Of a DNA stretch of 64,000 nucleotides, positions 11,701 to 22,900 are shown one piece after another; the first letter of the stretch is position 1; every line of letters starts with the position of its first letter. The notes below the pieces were generated by a model that saw only the letters and a list, made by a program, of their open reading frames with translations, ran no database searches and was not told where the DNA came from. Where the stretch lies: assembly GCA_963794685.1 (NCBI GenBank), contig CAWCFK010000013.1, positions 326,819-390,818 of the forward strand, given 5' to 3'. The stretch is from CAVTWH01 sp963794685. Its GTDB lineage: Bacteria; Actinomycetota; Actinomycetes; Mycobacteriales; Micromonosporaceae. The position numbers and the translations under genes are program-made.

Positions 11701-13147
11701 GATCACCCGCGGCCGGGGCAGGGCATCGCGCAGCCGGGCGAGGCCGGCGGGGTCACCGGGATCGACCCGCCAGCCGTCCGGTCCAGCCGCCGCGCTGACG
11801 GCACCGAGCTCGACGAGCGTCGCCACGCCGTCCGGATACCGTCCAGCCAGCGCGCGGGCGAGCCCCCGGGCGGCGGCCGGGTAGCACACGAGCACCGGGC
11901 CGGGCGGCTGTTCGGCAGCCTCGACCGGCGCAACCCGCCAGACCGGTGTGAACAGCGGGTCGACCGGCGCCACCTCCTCGACCGGCCCGGCAGCGGGCGC
12001 GGGTCGGGCCGGCCCGGCGGGCGCGGTCGGCACGTCGATCCAGCAGCGACGCCGGTCGAACGGATAGCCCGGCAGTCCGATCCGGTTCGGCCGGTCCGGG
12101 CCGTACCGGCGACGCCAGTCCACGTTGCCGCCCGCGCACCAGAGCGCCGCGAGGCTGGACAGGTCACCGGTGTCGGCGGCGGCCCCGTCCGACTCCCAGC
12201 CGTCCGACCCGGATCCGGCCGGGCCCGATCCGTCCGGCGCGGTCGGGTCGGCTTCGGCGGAGCGCCGGCCACGGGTGATGCCGGGGCCGGGCTCGCCAGC
12301 GGCCACCCGGGCCAGTGCGTCGCGCAGCGCGTCGCGGTCCGCGACCAGCAGGGCTGCCCGCTCGTCCAGAGCCTCGCGTCCGACCTGGGTGGTGTATGCC
12401 AGGTCGGCCAGCGAGGCCGGCCAGCGCGCCGCGCCGCCGGTAGCCGCGGAAGCCTCCTCGCGACTCCCTGAGCGCAGCCGCGCGGCCAGCTGGGACGGGG
12501 TGCTGCCGAGATCGAGCCGGGCGGCATCCGGGGCAGGTCCGGGCAGCTCCGCCAGGCGCTGCGCGAACCGGCGCAGGTCGGCTGCGTCCAGCCCCCAGTC
12601 GTGCAGCGCCACTCCGGGATCGAGAGCGGACAGCGGCAGCCCGAGCAGGTCGGCGGCGAGCCGGCAGAGGTCCTCGCCGGTGACGCTGACCCCGGCCGGC
12701 TCGCCGCGCCCGGGCAGGTCCGCACCTTGGGCAAGGCGGTCGAGGTAGGCGGCGGCCAGCCGCCGCAGGTCCTCGCCGGTACGCGCGGACAACAGCACCA
12801 GGTACGGGCCCGGTGGCTCGGGAACCGGCGGTGCGGCCGGGTACTCCTCCACGATCAGGTGTGCGTTGGCGCCACCGGCACCGAACGCGCTGATGCCGGC
12901 GCGGCGCGGCGTCCCCCCGGCCGGAGCCGGCCAGGCAGTCGTGTCCCGCTGGACGCGCAGCGGCGAGGCGTCCCAGTCGACCATCGGGTTGGGCGGGTCG
13001 GCGTGCAGCGAAGGCACCAGCGTACGGTGGCGCAGCTGCAGCAGCACCTTTGTCAGGCCGGCGATGCCCGCGGCCGGCTCCAGGTGCCCCAGGTTCGACT
13101 TCACCGAACCGATCGGGCAGCGGTCCGGTACCGTCGCCCGGGCGCGA
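2731..13147 (-). CDS. PKS B, 3' part: end of KS3, then KR-cMT-ACP, KS4-KR-ACP, KS5-ACP, docking
   Basis: Downstream part of a trans-AT PKS whose frame is broken in KS3. This frame could start at a GTG at 13104, but that codon lies inside the conserved KS motif VKSNLGHLE, so it is not an independent gene. Residues counted from 13104: KS3 C-terminus 1-90; a KS-flanking subdomain with a carrier-like insert (140-212) in which Ala174 replaces the phosphopantetheine Ser; KR 385-850 (GGAGGIG at 628); C-methyltransferase 930-1230 (EVGAGTGG); ACP (Ser1287); KS4 1371-1800 (C1539, H1672, H1716); KR 2005-2440; ACP (Ser2505); KS5 2602-3040 (C2773, H2908, H2955); ACP (Ser3306); a nonapeptide-repeat linker; and a C-terminal docking helix. 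No AT domain follows any KS. Predicted units: alpha-methyl beta-hydroxy, then beta-hydroxy, then unreduced beta-keto passed to the glycine NRPS. Confidence 0.93.
2824..3000. repeat. 27-bp tandem repeats before the PKS B docking helix
   Basis: About six imperfect 27-bp units encode the nonapeptide A-S-G-G-E-V-P-A-H and variants, at residues 3369-3427 of the downstream PKS B frame. They separate the last ACP from the C-terminal docking helix. The length and Gly/Ala richness suit a flexible tether between protein subunits. Confidence 0.85.
12469..12687 (-). other. Degenerate carrier-protein-like insert in the KS3 flanking subdomain
   Basis: Residues 140-212 of the downstream PKS B frame interrupt the usual linker between the end of KS3 and its YTTQVGREALDERAA element. 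The segment keeps an ACP-like pattern: an LxxLAADLLGL helix, an acidic loop, and HDWGLDAADLRRF where active carriers have GLDS. The Ser that takes phosphopantetheine is Ala174, at about 12585-12583. It cannot be a working carrier; a structural or partner-docking role is possible (inference). The other KS-flanking linkers in this cluster lack such an insert. Confidence 0.65.
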
Positions 13148-16100
13148 CCCGAACACCCGGGCCAGCGCGGCCAGCTCCACCGGGTCGCCCAGTGCCGTAC
13201 CTGTGCCGTGCGCCTCCAGGTAACCGATCGTGTCCGCCGGCACTCCGGCCCGGTCCAGCGCCTGAGAGATCAACTCCGCCTGCGCCACCGGGTTGGGCGC
13301 CGTGTAGCCGCTGGCCCGCCCGCCGTGGTTGAGCGTGCTGCCCTTGATCACCGCGTGGATCCGGTCGCCGTCGCGGACCGCCGCCGACAGCGGCTTGAGC
13401 AGCACAGCCCCCACGCCTTCGCCCGGCACGTACCCGTCGCCGCCGGCACCGAAGCTGCGACAGCGGCCGTCGCTGGAGGTGAAGCCGGCCTGCTCCAGGT
13501 AGCGGTACTTGTACTGGTGCGTGATCACATTGACGCCGCCGGCCACCGCCACCTCGCAGTCCCCGCTGCGCAGGCTCTGGCAGGCCAGGTGGATCGCGGT
13601 CAGCGAGGACGAGCACATGGTGTCCAGGCCGATGCTCGGCCCCCGGAAGTTGAAGAAGTACGAGACACGGTTGGCCACCGAGGAGGCGAACGACGAGGGC
13701 AGCGGTGTCTGTGCTGCCGCCGGCACCTGCAGGCCCAGCAGTTGGTACTGCTGGAACATCACGCCGACGAACACCCCGACCGGCCGGCCGGCCAACGCGC
13801 CGGCCGGACAGCCGGCGTCCTCCAGGGTGTGCCACACCGTCTGGAGGAACAGCCGCTCCTGCGGGTCCATCGCGTCGGCCTCGGTCGGCGTGATGCGGAA
13901 GAACCGGGGGTCGAACATGTCCGCATCGGCGACGAAACCGCCCCGCAGCTCGGCCGACAGGCCACCGGCGCCGGTACCGTCCGGGCGGCCGGTCCGGCCG
14001 GCTGGCGGCGGGCCCACGCAGTCCCGGCCGCTGGACAGGTTCGCCCACAGCTCGTCGAGATCGCCGGCCATCGGATACCGCCCGGCCACCCCGACGATCG
14101 CGATGTCCCCGGCCGGCGCGTGCTCGATGGACGGCGCGTGCTCGATGGACGGCGCGTGCTCGATGGACGGCGCGTGCTCGATGGATGGCCCGTGCTCGGT
14201 GGATGGCCCGTGTTCAGTGGACCGCGCGTGTCCAGTGGACGGCGGCTGTTCGGGGGCGGCCAGCCGGAGCGGGCGCAGCAGGCGTGAGCGGTCCCCGTGC
14301 AGCACCACCAGCTCGGGCTCGGCCGCGCGCAGCGCTTCGAGCAGCACCCGGGTAGCCACCTCGGCCGGCATCGGCACGTGGCCCTGTGCGCGCAGGTACG
14401 CCTCGGTGTCGGGGTCGGTACGCATGCCGCCGCCCTGCCACAGCGGCCAGGCGATCGCCACGGTACGGCCGGCGACCTCGCCGGCGCGGCGGCGCTCCTC
14501 GCGCAGTGCCGCATAGGAGTTCTGGAACGCGTTCGCCGCCGCGTAGTCCGCCTGCCCGGCGTTGCCGAGCACGGAGGTGGCCGACGAGCACAGCACGAAC
14601 ATCTCGAGCGGCTCGTCGGCGGTCGCCAGGTCCAGGTTGACCGTGCCGCGCACCTTCGGGGCCAGCACCTCGGCGATGCCGTCCGCGCTCTTGTGCCGTA
14701 CCAGCGAGTCGCGCAGTACGCCGGCCGCATGGATCACCCCGTGGACCGCGCCGTAGCGTCGCCGGGCCTGCGCGACGACGCGCCGCGCGTCCGCCGGGTC
14801 GGTGACGTCGGCGCGCACGTACACCACCTCGCCGCCGGCCGTCCGCAGGTCGGCCAGGTCCGCGTCGGACACCTCGGAGCGGCCGCACAGCACCAGCCGG
14901 GCGGCGGTGGTCTCGGCCAGCCAGCGGGCGAAGACCCGGCCGATCCCCCCGGCACCGCCGCTGATCACGTACACCCCGCCGGGCCGCAGCGGCGCTGCCG
15001 TATCCGGGCCGGGTCGGGGGTGCCGCAGTTCCCGGTACCGCCGGACCAGGCGCAGGCCGTCCTCGTACCGTACCCAGGTCTCGGCGCCGGGCAGCTCGGC
15101 CCGGACCGCTTCGACGAGCGCGGCCCCGGACCCGGGTGGCGCGTACTCGACCACCGTGAAGCGGATTCCCGGCTGCTCCAGCCGGATAGTTGCGGCCAGC
15201 CCCGCGGCGCTGGCCGGCAGGGTCGCGGTCGGCCCGTCCCCGGCGGCGGCCAGGTAGACGAACGGCAGCCCGCCGGCCCCGGTGGCGCCCGGCCCGGTGA
15301 GCCAGGCACGTATCAGCAGCAGCGCCGACCGGCAGCCCGTCTCGACCGCGTCCGCCAGCCCGCCGACGCCGCCCGGCGCCGGCCCGAGCTGCACCACCGC
15401 GTCGGGGGTACGGCCGGCCACGGCCAGGTCGGCGAGCAGCCGCTGATGGTCGCCCAACTGGTCGGGGCGCAGCTCGTAGCGGTCGCCGTCGGCGCGGTAC
15501 CGGCCGGCCCAGGCCACCGTCACCACTGTCGCGCCGTACCCCCGCTCGAACCCGTCGCGCAGGCCGCCGGCCAGCTCCGGGTCGCCACCGACGATCAGCA
15601 GCGTGCGTACCGACACCGGCGCGGCCGGGCCGACCGGCTGCGGCGACCAGCCGCCGGTGAGCCAGGCGACCTTCGGCGCCGCCGCCGGCTCCTCCCCGGC
15701 GCCGGCCGGCCGGCTGCGCCCCGACCGGACCTGATCGCCCGTGCCGGGACCGGCCCGGTCGCCCAGCTTGTCGACCAGGTACGCGCTGACACTGTCGACG
15801 GTCGGATACTCGAACAGCAGCGTCGGGTACAGCTCGGTCCCCCAGCGCTCCTCCAGCGCGTGGACCAGCCGCAGCAGCAGCGCGGAGTCCAGGCCGAGAT
15901 CGTAGAAGCCGCGGTCGGTCGGTACCGGGAAGGTGTCGTCGCCCAGGCAGGCGCGCAGGGCCGCGACGACCTCACCGCGGACCGCCGCCACCCGATCCGC
16001 GGTGGTGCCGACCAATGGCGCGGGGGCAGCCGCGGCGGCGGTGCGGGTGGTCTCGGGCACCGTCGGGGGGCCGGTGAGTCGCGTGATGAGACCGGCGGAG

Positions 16101-16972
16101 CGGACCCGCTTGAGCGCCAGCGAGCCGAACGTGGCCGCCAACCGGTCGTCGGCGTCGTACAGGTCGATGTCGACGTGCACCACGTCGCTGGCGGCGCCGA
16201 CCGCCCCGCGGGGCCGCAGGTCCACGGTGCAGCCGTCGCCGAGCGGCCCGAACGCCCGGAACGACCGGATGCTGAACGGGATCATCGGCTGGTCGCCCCC
16301 GGCCCCGAACACCAGCTGGTAGGCCTGCATCGTGGCCCCGTCGAGCAGCGCCGGGTGCAGCAGGAAGCCGTCGTCGCCGGCCCGGGCCGCGGCACCGAGC
16401 CGCAGGTCGCTGAGCAGGCCGTCCGGGTGGTGACCGAGCACCCCGTGACAGCGCATGAACGCGTCGTGCCGGATGTGCGCCGCCCGACCGAGTTCGTACA
16501 CCCGCTCCACCGGGGTCTGCCGGTCGCGGATCGCCCGCAGCGCGGCCAGCGCGGCCGGCCGGTCCGACGCCCGGTCCAGCGGGCCCGCCGGTGGCGGCAC
16601 GTCGAGGTGCAGTTCGGCCGTCAGGTGCGAGGTCCACTGTGGATCCACCCGTCCGTCGGGCCATCGCCGCCGGCTGCGGGCGGTCACCTCGTAACAGCTG
16701 GTACGCCAGGCGAGCCGCAGGTCGAGTTCCCGGTCGAACCCGTCGTCGAGGACGGCCGGCTCGGTGAACAGCACGTCGCGTAGCTCGGTGCGGTCCAGTG
16801 CCACGCCCTGCGCCAGCGCCGCCCGGCAGATCAGGTCCAGGAACGTGACGCCGGGCAGGGTACGCAACCCGTGGACCCGGTGCCCGTCGACGATCGGGTT
16901 GTCCCCGGTCAGCGTGGATCGGCACTGGATCGTCCGGGGCATTTCCACCGCGTCTCCCTGGTTCTGGCTCAT
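13148..16972 (-). CDS. PKS B, 5' part: DH-ACP-KR-KS3 (N-terminal portion, before frameshift)
   Basis: Starts at an ATG 9 bp after PKS A ends. The dehydratase at residues 15-290 has H31-x3-G-x4-P40; its second motif reads D211-x4-Q216, one residue longer than the usual D-x3-Q. The ACP (Ser363, GLDS) sits between DH and KR, an order known in trans-AT split modules. The KR (430-890) has SGGAGGIG, with Y810 and N814 in YAAAN. After a P-S-I-E-H-A repeat linker, KS3 starts near 955 with C1120 (DTMCSSS) and H1255 (HGTGT). Just after ARVFG the frame diverges; removing one G from the GGG at 13150-13148 gives FGRARATVPDRCPIGSVKSN and restores KS3. Uncorrected, this frame runs to 12164 as nonsense. Together with KS2 of PKS A it should form a module that makes an alkene. 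Confidence 0.92.
14115..14240. repeat. Seven 18-bp tandem repeats in the KR-KS3 linker of PKS B
   Basis: Seven 18-bp units close to GGCGCGTGCTCGATGGAC on the plus strand encode P-S-I-E-H-A on the coding strand. The first three or four are nearly identical and the later ones drift to S-T-E-H-G-P. They fill the linker between the KR and KS3, so copy number can change without breaking the frame. Confidence 0.9.
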
Positions 16973-16981
16973 CGTGGCCCG

Positions 16982-19900
16982 TCAGACCGGCAGGAACGTC
17001 AGGTCGAGCCGGGCGCTGCCGCGCGCGGCGGCCGGCGGCCGATCCGCCGCCTGTCCGGCCGTGGCGTCCGCGTCGGCGGCCCTGTTGGCAGCCGCGGCGG
17101 GGGCAACGCTCGGGCGGTAGCCGCCTGCGGACCGGTCCACCCACAACCGCTGCCGGTGATACCGCGGAGGCGGCAGCGGCCGCCGCACCGGCGCTGACCG
17201 GCCGGCCGGCGCGCGGCCCACGATGAGATGGGCGTTGGTGCCCCCGAAGCCGAACGAGCTGACGGCGGCCCGGGCCAGGCCGCTCCCGCCGCGCAGGTCC
17301 ACCAGCTCGGTGGCCGGGTAGAACGGCGAGGAACCGAACGCGAACCGCGGATTGGGCCGGGTGCAGTGCAGGGTCGGCGGGACCTGCTGGTGACGCAGGC
17401 AGAGCAGCACCTTGATCAGGCCCGCCGCGCCGGCCGCCGAGAGCAGGTGGCCGATGTTGGTCTTCACGCTGCCGATCGGGCAGAACTGGCGGTCGTCGGT
17501 GTAGTGACGGTAGGTGCTGGTCAGCGCCTGCAGTTCGATCGGGTCGCCGATCATCGTGCCGGTACCGTGCGTCTCGACGTAGCCGATGCCGCGCGGATCG
17601 ATGCCGCCGCGCTCGAGCGCGTCGCCGATCAGCGCGCTCTGCGACTGCACGCTGGGGGTCGTGTAGCCCATCGTGCGGCCGTCGTTGTTGACCGCCGACA
17701 CCTCGATGACGCCGATCACCTGGTCGCCGTCGCGCAGCGCGGCGTCGAGGCGTTTGAGCAGCACCATGCCGCAGCCTTCGCCCGGTACGAACCCGTCGGC
17801 CGTCTCGTCGAACGCCCGGCACTGCCCGGTCGGCGACAGTGCCCGGGCCTCGCTGAGCAGCAGGTACGGGTCCTCGTCCAGCAGCAGGTCCACGCCGCCG
17901 GCCAGGGCCAGCTCGCTCTCCCCGCAGGCCAGGCTCTGCCCGGCCAGGTGCACCGCGACCAGCGACGACGAGCAGGCGCTGTCGACCACGAGGTTCGGCC
18001 CGGTCAGGTTGAAGTGGTGCGACAGGTGGGCGGCGATGAAGTTCTGGCCGAGCCCGGCGACCGCCTCCCGGGGCAGCGGCCGACGGTACTCCCGGTAGTT
18101 GGCGCTGCGGGAGCCGACGTACACGCCCACCCGCCGGCCGGCCAGTTCGTCGTCACGGTAGCCGGCGTCACGCAGGCACTCGGCGCTCACCTCGAGCGCC
18201 TTGCGTACCAGCGGATCCAGGTAACCGGCGGTCCGCTCGTCGAAGCCGAAGTACCCGGGGTCGAAGTCGGCGGCATCGTCGAGGAACCCGCCCCACCGGC
18301 TGATGCTGCGGCCCGGCCGGTGCTCGGGCGAGTACAGCTCGGCGGCGTCCCAGCGCCACGGCGGCACCTCGGTGATCCGGTCCCGACCAGCCACCAGGTC
18401 AGCCCAGAACGCGGCCGGGTCGGCAGCGCCCGGAAACCGGCAGGCCATGCCGATCACCGCAATGGGTACCGCACGGGTCCCGTCCCGGCCACCGGGCTCG
18501 ACCCGGCCGGTCGAGGCAGCAGCACCGACCTCGACCCGACCAGCGGTCTCGACCCGACCAGTCGGGGCCGCACCAGCGGTCTCGACCTGACCACCGGTCG
18601 GGGCGCGGTCACCGGGCTCGACCCGGCCACCGGCCAAGGCCGGGTCGAGCGACGGACCGGCGGAGGCCGCTGCGGCCAGTGCGGTCCCGTGCTGGCCTGC
18701 CAGTGACAGGGCGAGCCGTGCGACGCTCGGGTGCTCCAGCACCAGCGCGGGATCGACGTACTCGCCGAGGTCCCGCTCCAGCTCCCGCACCAGCTCGGCC
18801 AGGAGCAGCGAGTCCAGACCGAGATCGGCGAACGCGGCATCGGCCGTGATCCGATCAGCCGGCATGCGTAGCGTCCGGGCCAGCACGCCGGTGAGCCACA
18901 ACACCGCCGCACCACCCTCGTCCGGGGAGTCCGGCCGCGTCCCGGATTCGGCCCGGGCGACCGCCGCCGCGATGTCCGACCCGGCCACAGACGTCACGGC
19001 GGTGTCCGACCCGGCCGCCGACGTCGCGGCGGTTTCCGCCCCGGCCACCGCGCGGACGGTGAGCGATCCGGTAGTCGGCGCTGCGGCGGTGCCCGTGGGG
19101 CGGGCGCGGAGCAGGTCGTCCAGGCGGATGCCGTCCGCCCGGGGCAGGCAGGGCAGCACCGTGGGGTAGCCGTCCAGGCGCAGTGCGGTGTCCAGCAGCC
19201 GCAGCGCCTGATCGGGGCGCAGGTCGTCGATCCCGAGCGCGCCGGAGGCGCTGGTGCGGTCCCGTCCCATGCCGGTGCCTGTCCACAATGGCCACTGCAG
19301 CGACCGCACCGTCGTACCGCCGCCGTCGTGCACTGCGGCGAACCAGTCGAGGAACGAGTTGGCCAGCGCATAGTCGGCGTACGACGCGCCCATCGCCGGG
19401 ATCGCGGCGGCGATCGAGGAGAACAGGACGAGCCACCGGGGCGGCCGGTCGGCCAACGCCGCCCACAGCGCGCGCAGCCCGGCAACCTTGGGCCGGCCGA
19501 TCCGGCTGAAGTCCGCCGGCTGCTTCGCCGCCAGCGGCGCACCGGCATCCATCAGCCCGGCGCAGTGGAATACCGCCTCGATCCTCCCGACCCGCTCCCG
19601 GACGGGGTCCAGCAGCGTACGCAGCGCCGCCGGGTCGGTCAGCCCGTCCGCGTGCACCGACAGCCGCACGCCGCGCGCCTGCAAATCCAGCAGCTGTTGC
19701 AGCCGGGAACGCAGCCGGGCGTCGGTGCCCGGATCGGCGGTCAGCGCCGCCCACCGCGACGGCGGGGGCAGCGTCGACCGGGCGATCAGCACCAGGTCCC
19801 GTACCCCCTGGTCGCACAGCTCCCGGGCCAGCCGTAGGCCGATGGCGCCGGTACCGCCGGTGATGACCACGGCGCCGCCGGCCATCTCGGCCAGCGGCGA

Positions 19901-22900
19901 GGGGCGGGCCTGCGCCCGGGCCACCAGGTCGGCGGTGACCGGGCGCAGCTGGGCGCGCAACCGTTCGCCGGCACGGTGGTACACCTCGGTTTCCCGGTCG
20001 CGCAGGTTCAGCTCCTGGCGCAGGACCGGGGCCAGGCCGGCGGGCCGGGCCGGGCCGAAGTCCACGCCGACGGTGCGGCTCTCGACCACGGCCGCCTCAC
20101 TGGCGGCCAGTCGGTACAGTCCGGCCAGCTCGGCCCCGGCCAGCGCACCCGGTGTCGGGGCACCGGCCCGCAGCCGGCGGGTGAGGTGGATCAGGACCAG
20201 CGGCTCGCGGCGGTCGAGCAGGCGCGTCACGAGGGCGGTACGCGCCGGTACCGCGGGTGCCGGATGGTCGTCGTCCCACCAGTCGGCCAGGTCGATCAGC
20301 CCGGCGAGAGCTGCGTCCGGGCGCAGCCCGCGGGCGGCGAGCGCCGGGGTGAGCGGGTCGGCCCCGTCGTCCAGGTCGGTCGCCGCGACGACGACGGCCC
20401 CGGCTGCCCCCGCGGCAGCGGTGACCGCTCCAGCGGTCCCGGCCGACTGCGGGTTGACCAGCACCAGATACGGTCCGGCCGGCTCGGAGGTGGCCGTCGG
20501 CGCTCCGCCCGCCGGTGCCGGGCACCACTCCTTGACCAGGAACTGCGGCTGCGGCGCCGGGATCAGCCAGTGCTGTTCCCCGCCGAACGGGTAGGTGGGC
20601 AGCGAGATCCGGGAGGGCCGCCGGCCCGGCGGATACCGGGACGCCCAGTCGACCGGGGCGCCGTCGACCCAGCGCCGGGCAACCGCCAGCTCGTTCTCGG
20701 CCTGCCTGCCGTCGGTGGCCGGTGTGCGGGCGTCGGCCACCGACCGACCGACGACCAGTCGGGGGTCCGGCCGGCCGGCGAGGAAGTCGTCGAGCCGCCC
20801 CACCAGGTCGGCGGCCGATGTCGCCAGCACGGCCAGCCGGTACGGCAGCGCCGCCCGGCCGGTCTGCAGGGTGCCGGCGACCTCGGCCAGCGCCGGACGG
20901 TCCGGGCCGGCCAGCGCGGCGCGGAGGTTGCCGGCCGCGCGCCGCAACGCCGCGGTGGTTGTCGCGGACAGCGGCACGAGCCAGGGCGCCCCGTCCGGCT
21001 GCCCGTCCGCCGTGGCCGGCTGCGGCGCCGCCTCCTCCAGCACGACGTGCGCGTTGGTGCCGCCCATCCCGAACGAGCTGATCCCGGCCCGGCGGGGCAC
21101 GATCCGGCCGTCCGGGCCGGCGGGCGTCGGCCACGGCGCCGGTTCGGACTGCACCCGCAGCGGTGTCCCCGCCAGCCGGATGCGGTGGTTGACCTGCTCG
21201 ACCCCGGGCGTGGCGGGCAGCAGCCGGTGACGCATGGCCAGCATCACCTTGATCATCCCGGCGATGCCGGCGGCCGCTTCCAGGTGACCGATGTTCGCCT
21301 TGACCGAACCCAGTCCACAGTGCGGCGCGGTCGGTTCCGGCAGTCCCCGCTCGCGATACAGCCGCCGGAACGCCGCGACAATGCCGTGCACCTCGATCGG
21401 GTCGCCGAGCGGGGTACCCGTACCGTGCGCCTCCAGGTACCCGACGGTGGACGGGTCCACATCGGCCGCCCGGTACGCCTCGACGAGCAGCGCGGCCTGC
21501 GCCTCGGCGCTCGGCGCCGTGAACGACTGGGCCTGCCCGCCGTGGTTGGTGGCCACCGACTTGACCACCGCGTACACGTGGTCGCCGTCGGCGCGGGCCT
21601 GACGCAGCGGCTTGAGCAGCAACGCGGCGACGCCCTCACCGCGCACGTACCCGTCGGCACGCTCGTCGAAGACCCGGCAGCGGCCGCCCCGGCTGAGCGC
21701 GCCGGCCCGCCAGTACGCCAGGAACTGGTCCGGATCGCAGATCACGTTGACCCCGCCGACCACGGCCTGGTCGCACTCCCCGGCGCGCAGCTGCGCCACG
21801 GCCAGCGCCAGGGCGACCAGCGAGGACGAGCACATCGTGTCGACGGTCAGGCTGCTGCCCCGCAACCCCAGAGCGTAGGACACCCGGTTGGCAATGGCCG
21901 AGGGCGACACGGCCACGCAGCTGTGTGGCTCCGGTTCCGGCCGGTGTGCCCGCAGCAGCGCCTGGTAATCCTGGTGGCAGGCGCCGACGAAGACGCCGGT
22001 ACGGCTGCCGGCCAGCGCCGTCGGGTCGTACCCCGCGTCCTCGAGCACCTCCCAGGCCACCTCGAGGAACAGCCGCTGCTGCGGGTCCATCAGCTCGGCT
22101 TCCCGGGGCGAGATGCGGAACAGGGCGTGGTCGAACCGCCGGACGTCGCGCAGGAATCCCGCCCGCCAGGCGGCGACGGTGGGCCGCGCCGGCCCCGAAT
22201 ACCGCCTGTGGTCCCACCGGTCGGCCGACACGGGCTCGGTCACGTCCTGTCCGGCGATCAGCAGCTGCCACAGTTCGGTGACCGAGTCCGCGCCGGGGAA
22301 CCGCCCGGCCATGCCGATGACGGCGATCTCCTCGCGCCCCGAGAACTCGACCCGCTCGGCGCGCCCGATCTCCTCACGCCCGGCAGACTCGGCGCGCCCG
22401 GCGACCACGGTCTCGTCGTGCCCGGCGCGCTTTGCAGACTCGTCGCGTCCGGCGGTCCCATCGTGCCCGGCGGTCTCGTCGCGCCCAGCGGTCCCGTCGC
22501 GCCCAGCGGTCCCGTCGCGCCCGGCGGTCTCGTCGCGCCGGGTCGGGGGCGCCGGTGGCGGGCCGGGGTGCGGCTGCGGCTGCGGCTGCGCGGCGATTGC
22601 GGTTGCCAGGTCCGCCGGGGTGAAGGCGTCGAACAACAGGCTGAGGTCGACGTCGATGCCGAGCGCGGCGCCGGCCTGGGCGCCGAACGAGGCGAGCGTG
22701 AGGCTGTCCAGCCCGAGCGGTCGCAGGTCGGTGTCGGGGCGCAGCCGGTCGACCGGCACGGTGAGAGCGGCGGCCAGCAGCGGCAGGAGCCGGGCCGTGA
22801 GCATCCCGGCATCGCCGGCCGGTGGGCTCGCCGGTGGCGCCGACGGGGCGTGGGCGGGGCGCGGCACGGCGGCCTGCGCCGACCCGGCCTTCGCCTCCTT

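Noticed and set aside
2731..13104. Independent PKS gene starting at GTG 13104
   Set aside because: The GTG is the Val codon within the conserved KS motif V-K-S-N-L-G-H. A gene would begin in mid-domain; a frameshift explains it better.
12164..13147. C-terminal 330 residues of the upstream PKS B frame
   Set aside because: After ARVFG the frame has no PKS similarity and runs antiphase to the true KS3 frame; it is read-through after the frameshift.
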